A DNA stretch of 64,000 nt, from NCBI GenBank assembly GCA_963710665.1, contig CAVQBC010000004.1, forward strand, positions 372,001 to 436,000, written 5' to 3'. The notes under the pieces are model-generated. The model did not search any database. It was not told the DNA's origin and saw only the letters and a program-made list of their open reading frames with translations. How positions within the stretch are numbered: position 1 is the stretch's first letter; each line of letters starts with the position of its first letter. The position numbers and the translations under genes were made by a program. This document shows, in pieces, positions 62,595 to 64,000 of the stretch. This DNA comes from CAVQBC01 sp963710665 (GTDB lineage Bacteria > Actinomycetota > Thermoleophilia > Solirubrobacterales > Solirubrobacteraceae).

Positions 62595-63350
62595 ATGACG
62601 TCAGACCCGTCCGACCCGCGGGCCGAGGCCGCCGCCCCGCCCGAGCGCGCGCGGCTGACCGGCGCGCGGCCCGCGCGGCGCAAGGGGCTGCCGCAGGAGG
62701 TCGCCGACCAGCTGCTGGACCTGATCGCGGGCAGTGGCACGCCGGAGGTGGTGCTCCCGCCCGAGCGCGAGCTGGGCGACGAGCTGGCGGTGAGCCGCAA
62801 CGTGCTGCGGGAGGCGCTGGCGGCGCTGGACCACATGGGCGCGATCGAGACGCGTGGCAAGCGCCGCATCGGCATCACGCCGCGCGCGCGGGCGCTGGCG
62901 CTCGCGCGGGCCTCGACGTCGGCGCCGGTGCGCGAGCTGCTCGGCGACCCGATCGAGGTGCGGCGGATCCTCGAGCCGGAGTCCGCGGCGCTGGCGGCCG
63001 AGCGCGCCACGGAGCAGTCGATCCGGGAGATCGAGCAGACGATCGAGCTCATGCGCGAGGGCATCGAGCGCGAGGAGAGCGTGGTCGAGTACGACTCCGC
63101 GTTCCACGTCGCGATCGCGCGCGCGACCACGAACCAGATCCTCATCGAGCTCGTGGGGGCGCTGGGCGAGGCGCTGCGGCCGAGCCGCGAGCTGTCGTTC
63201 CGCCCGACGGGGGCGCCGGGCGCCGCCCTCGGCGACCACCAGGCGATCCTGGAGGCGATCCGGGCCGGCGACGCGGCCGCCGCCCGCACGGCGATGCGGT
63301 CGCACCTGGACAACGTCGAGCAGCTGATCCGCTCGACCGTGTCGGAATGA
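62595..63350 (+). CDS. GntR-family regulator, FadR/FCD subfamily
   Basis: This 251-aa protein has a winged helix (LPPERELGDELAVSRNVLREALAALDHMGAI, cited in part) at about residues 56-85 and an FCD domain from about 115 (LLGDPIEVRRILEPESAALA, YDSAFHVAIARATTN). Metal-type Asp/His residues are present. It is divergent from the acyl-CoA dehydrogenase and lies next to the gamma-glutamylation operon, either of which it might control. A palindrome sits at its start. Confidence 0.88.
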   Translation: MTSDPSDPRAEAAAPPERARLTGARPARRKGLPQEVADQLLDLIAGSGTPEVVLPPERELGDELAVSRNVLREALAALDHMGAIETRGKRRIGITPRARALALARASTSAPVRELLGDPIEVRRILEPESAALAAERATEQSIREIEQTIELMREGIEREESVVEYDSAFHVAIARATTNQILIELVGALGEALRPSRELSFRPTGAPGAALGDHQAILEAIRAGDAAAARTAMRSHLDNVEQLIRSTVSE

Positions 63351-63356
63351 GGCCGC

Positions 63357-63393
63357 GGCGGGCGCGGAGCGGCTCGCGGCCTCCGCACCCGCC
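63357..63393. terminator. hairpin between convergent genes
   Basis: GGCGGGCGCGGAG and CTCCGCACCCGCC pair at 12 of 13 positions with an 11-nt loop, 6 nt after the GntR stop and 14 nt before the end of the convergent deacetylase gene. It is probably bidirectional. Confidence 0.6.
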
Positions 63394-63407
63394 GGGACCC
63401 GGGGAGG

Positions 63408-64000
63408 TCAGGCCTTCGCGACCGCGGCGACGCCGGGCGTGGGGTCCGCCAGGTCGTCGTCGTAGGCCTCGGTGGCCTCGCGCATGGTGGTGAACCACAC
63501 GTCGTCGTGGCTGTAGACGTGCTGGATCACCCGCTCCAGCCAGCCCATCTTCATGTCGCGCCCACACGCCTGCGGGTGCAGGATGGTGTTCCACACCCCG
63601 CCCGGAACGTGCTGATAGCAGTAGTCGAAGCTGCCCGAGAAGTTCTCGAGCACCTGCGAGGGTGTGTTGAACGGTGAGGGCGAGAACCAGGCGTTCTCGG
63701 TGTTGAGGTAATACCCGAGGAACTCGAACTGTGCGAAGTCGTTCGTGTCCCAGTGAAGCGGGATCTCCAGCAGTGAGGAGGGCTCCCCGAAGTGCACCTC
63801 GTAGGGCTCCTCGGTCTGGTAGGTGTCGCCGATGCGCAACCGGTAGGGCACGAAGTCGTGGCCCTGCAGGCTGCTGTCGTAGGTGAAGCCGAGCTCGATC
63901 AGGTACTGCGGCACGTGCTCGCCCACCCAGTCGCCGATCGGCGAGCGGAAGCCGACCGGGCGCTCGCCCGTGAGCTTCTCGAGGGCCTCGATCTGCTGCT
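63408..64000 (-). CDS. polysaccharide deacetylase-family protein, 5'-truncated by window edge
   Basis: The frame stops at 63408 and is open through the right edge; about 196 residues of the C-terminal part are visible. The segment EKLTGERPVGFRSPIGDW is the NodB-type motif preceding the substrate loop, and the later EIPLHWDTNDF and HPQACGRDMKMGWLERVI (conserved His) match the family's C-terminal half. Members deacetylate chitooligosaccharides or peptidoglycan or act as allantoinase-like PuuE proteins. The metal-binding front is outside the window. Confidence 0.82.
   Translation of the reverse strand, partial: QQIEALEKLTGERPVGFRSPIGDWVGEHVPQYLIELGFTYDSSLQGHDFVPYRLRIGDTYQTEEPYEVHFGEPSSLLEIPLHWDTNDFAQFEFLGYYLNTENAWFSPSPFNTPSQVLENFSGSFDYCYQHVPGGVWNTILHPQACGRDMKMGWLERVIQHVYSHDDVWFTTMREATEAYDDDLADPTPGVAAVAKA

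Noticed and set aside
1..64000. rRNA, tRNA, prophage or integrated plasmid genes
   Set aside because: No conserved tRNA or rRNA sequence, integrase, capsid or relaxase motif was seen; mobile DNA is limited to the two short repeats.

Overview
The window is GC-rich, densely packed chromosomal DNA. Gene content and codon use point to an actinobacterium of the Thermoleophilia (Solirubrobacterales/Conexibacter/Baekduia type). The clues are a fused F420 synthase (fbiC), a very large (about 1600 aa) NAD-glutamate dehydrogenase, GTP-dependent PEP carboxykinase, an ethylmalonyl-CoA gene set, many LuxR/GntR/MarR/PadR regulators, and many starts with no ribosome-binding site. I saw no rRNA, tRNA, CRISPR array or prophage. 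The taxonomic call is an inference from gene families, not from a marker gene.

Layout. 1-7.4 kb: the tail of an unknown gene, a PhoD-type phosphatase and the giant glutamate dehydrogenase, divergent from a LuxR/LAL regulator (7.5-10.3 kb). 10.3-13.1 kb: an acyl-CoA synthetase preceded by two very small genes and a decayed exported-protein gene. 13.2-19.6 kb: fbiC, an orphan THI5-like lipoprotein, small conserved genes, a MITE-like repeat, ygfZ, a UspA-like gene and a CDGSH gene. 19.6-28 kb: a heme-oxygenase-like oxidase, an exonuclease/GIY-YIG fusion, small exported proteins, an HtrA protease, a MarR/DHA2 exporter operon and a CorA-type transporter. 28-44 kb: crotonyl-CoA carboxylase/reductase, HD-GYP, clpS, ethylmalonyl-CoA mutase with its G-protein chaperone, PEP carboxykinase, a MaoC hydratase divergent from a malyl/methylmalyl-CoA lyase, and a formamidopyrimidine-DNA glycosylase. 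44-53.6 kb: an FUSC transporter, a dead KamB-like 16S rRNA methyltransferase, a three-part cell-wall enzyme, an anion transporter with a CBS partner, a second repeat copy and several regulators. 53.6-64 kb: two gene stumps at a deletion scar, then a tight operon (permease, glutamine-synthetase-like ligase, gamma-glutamyl hydrolase, aldehyde dehydrogenase, SDR, lactate-permease-family transporter), a frameshifted acyl-CoA dehydrogenase, a GntR regulator and part of a polysaccharide deacetylase.

How the genes fit together. Ccr, Ecm, MaoC hydratase and Mcl cover most catalytic steps of the ethylmalonyl-CoA pathway for C2 assimilation, and pckG beside them feeds gluconeogenesis. The 54-61 kb operon looks like a gamma-glutamylation route for an amine. 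An SDR stands where the polyamine (Puu) route would use an amine oxidase, so an amino alcohol such as ethanolamine is the best guess.

Structural surprises are (i) a repeat with terminal inverted repeats placed at CTAG, each copy supplying the stop codon of the gene before it; (ii) many probable leaderless promoters, with a TANNNT box 6-9 nt before the start codon; and (iii) at least five broken genes. Everything here comes from reading the sequence by eye; no database search was run.
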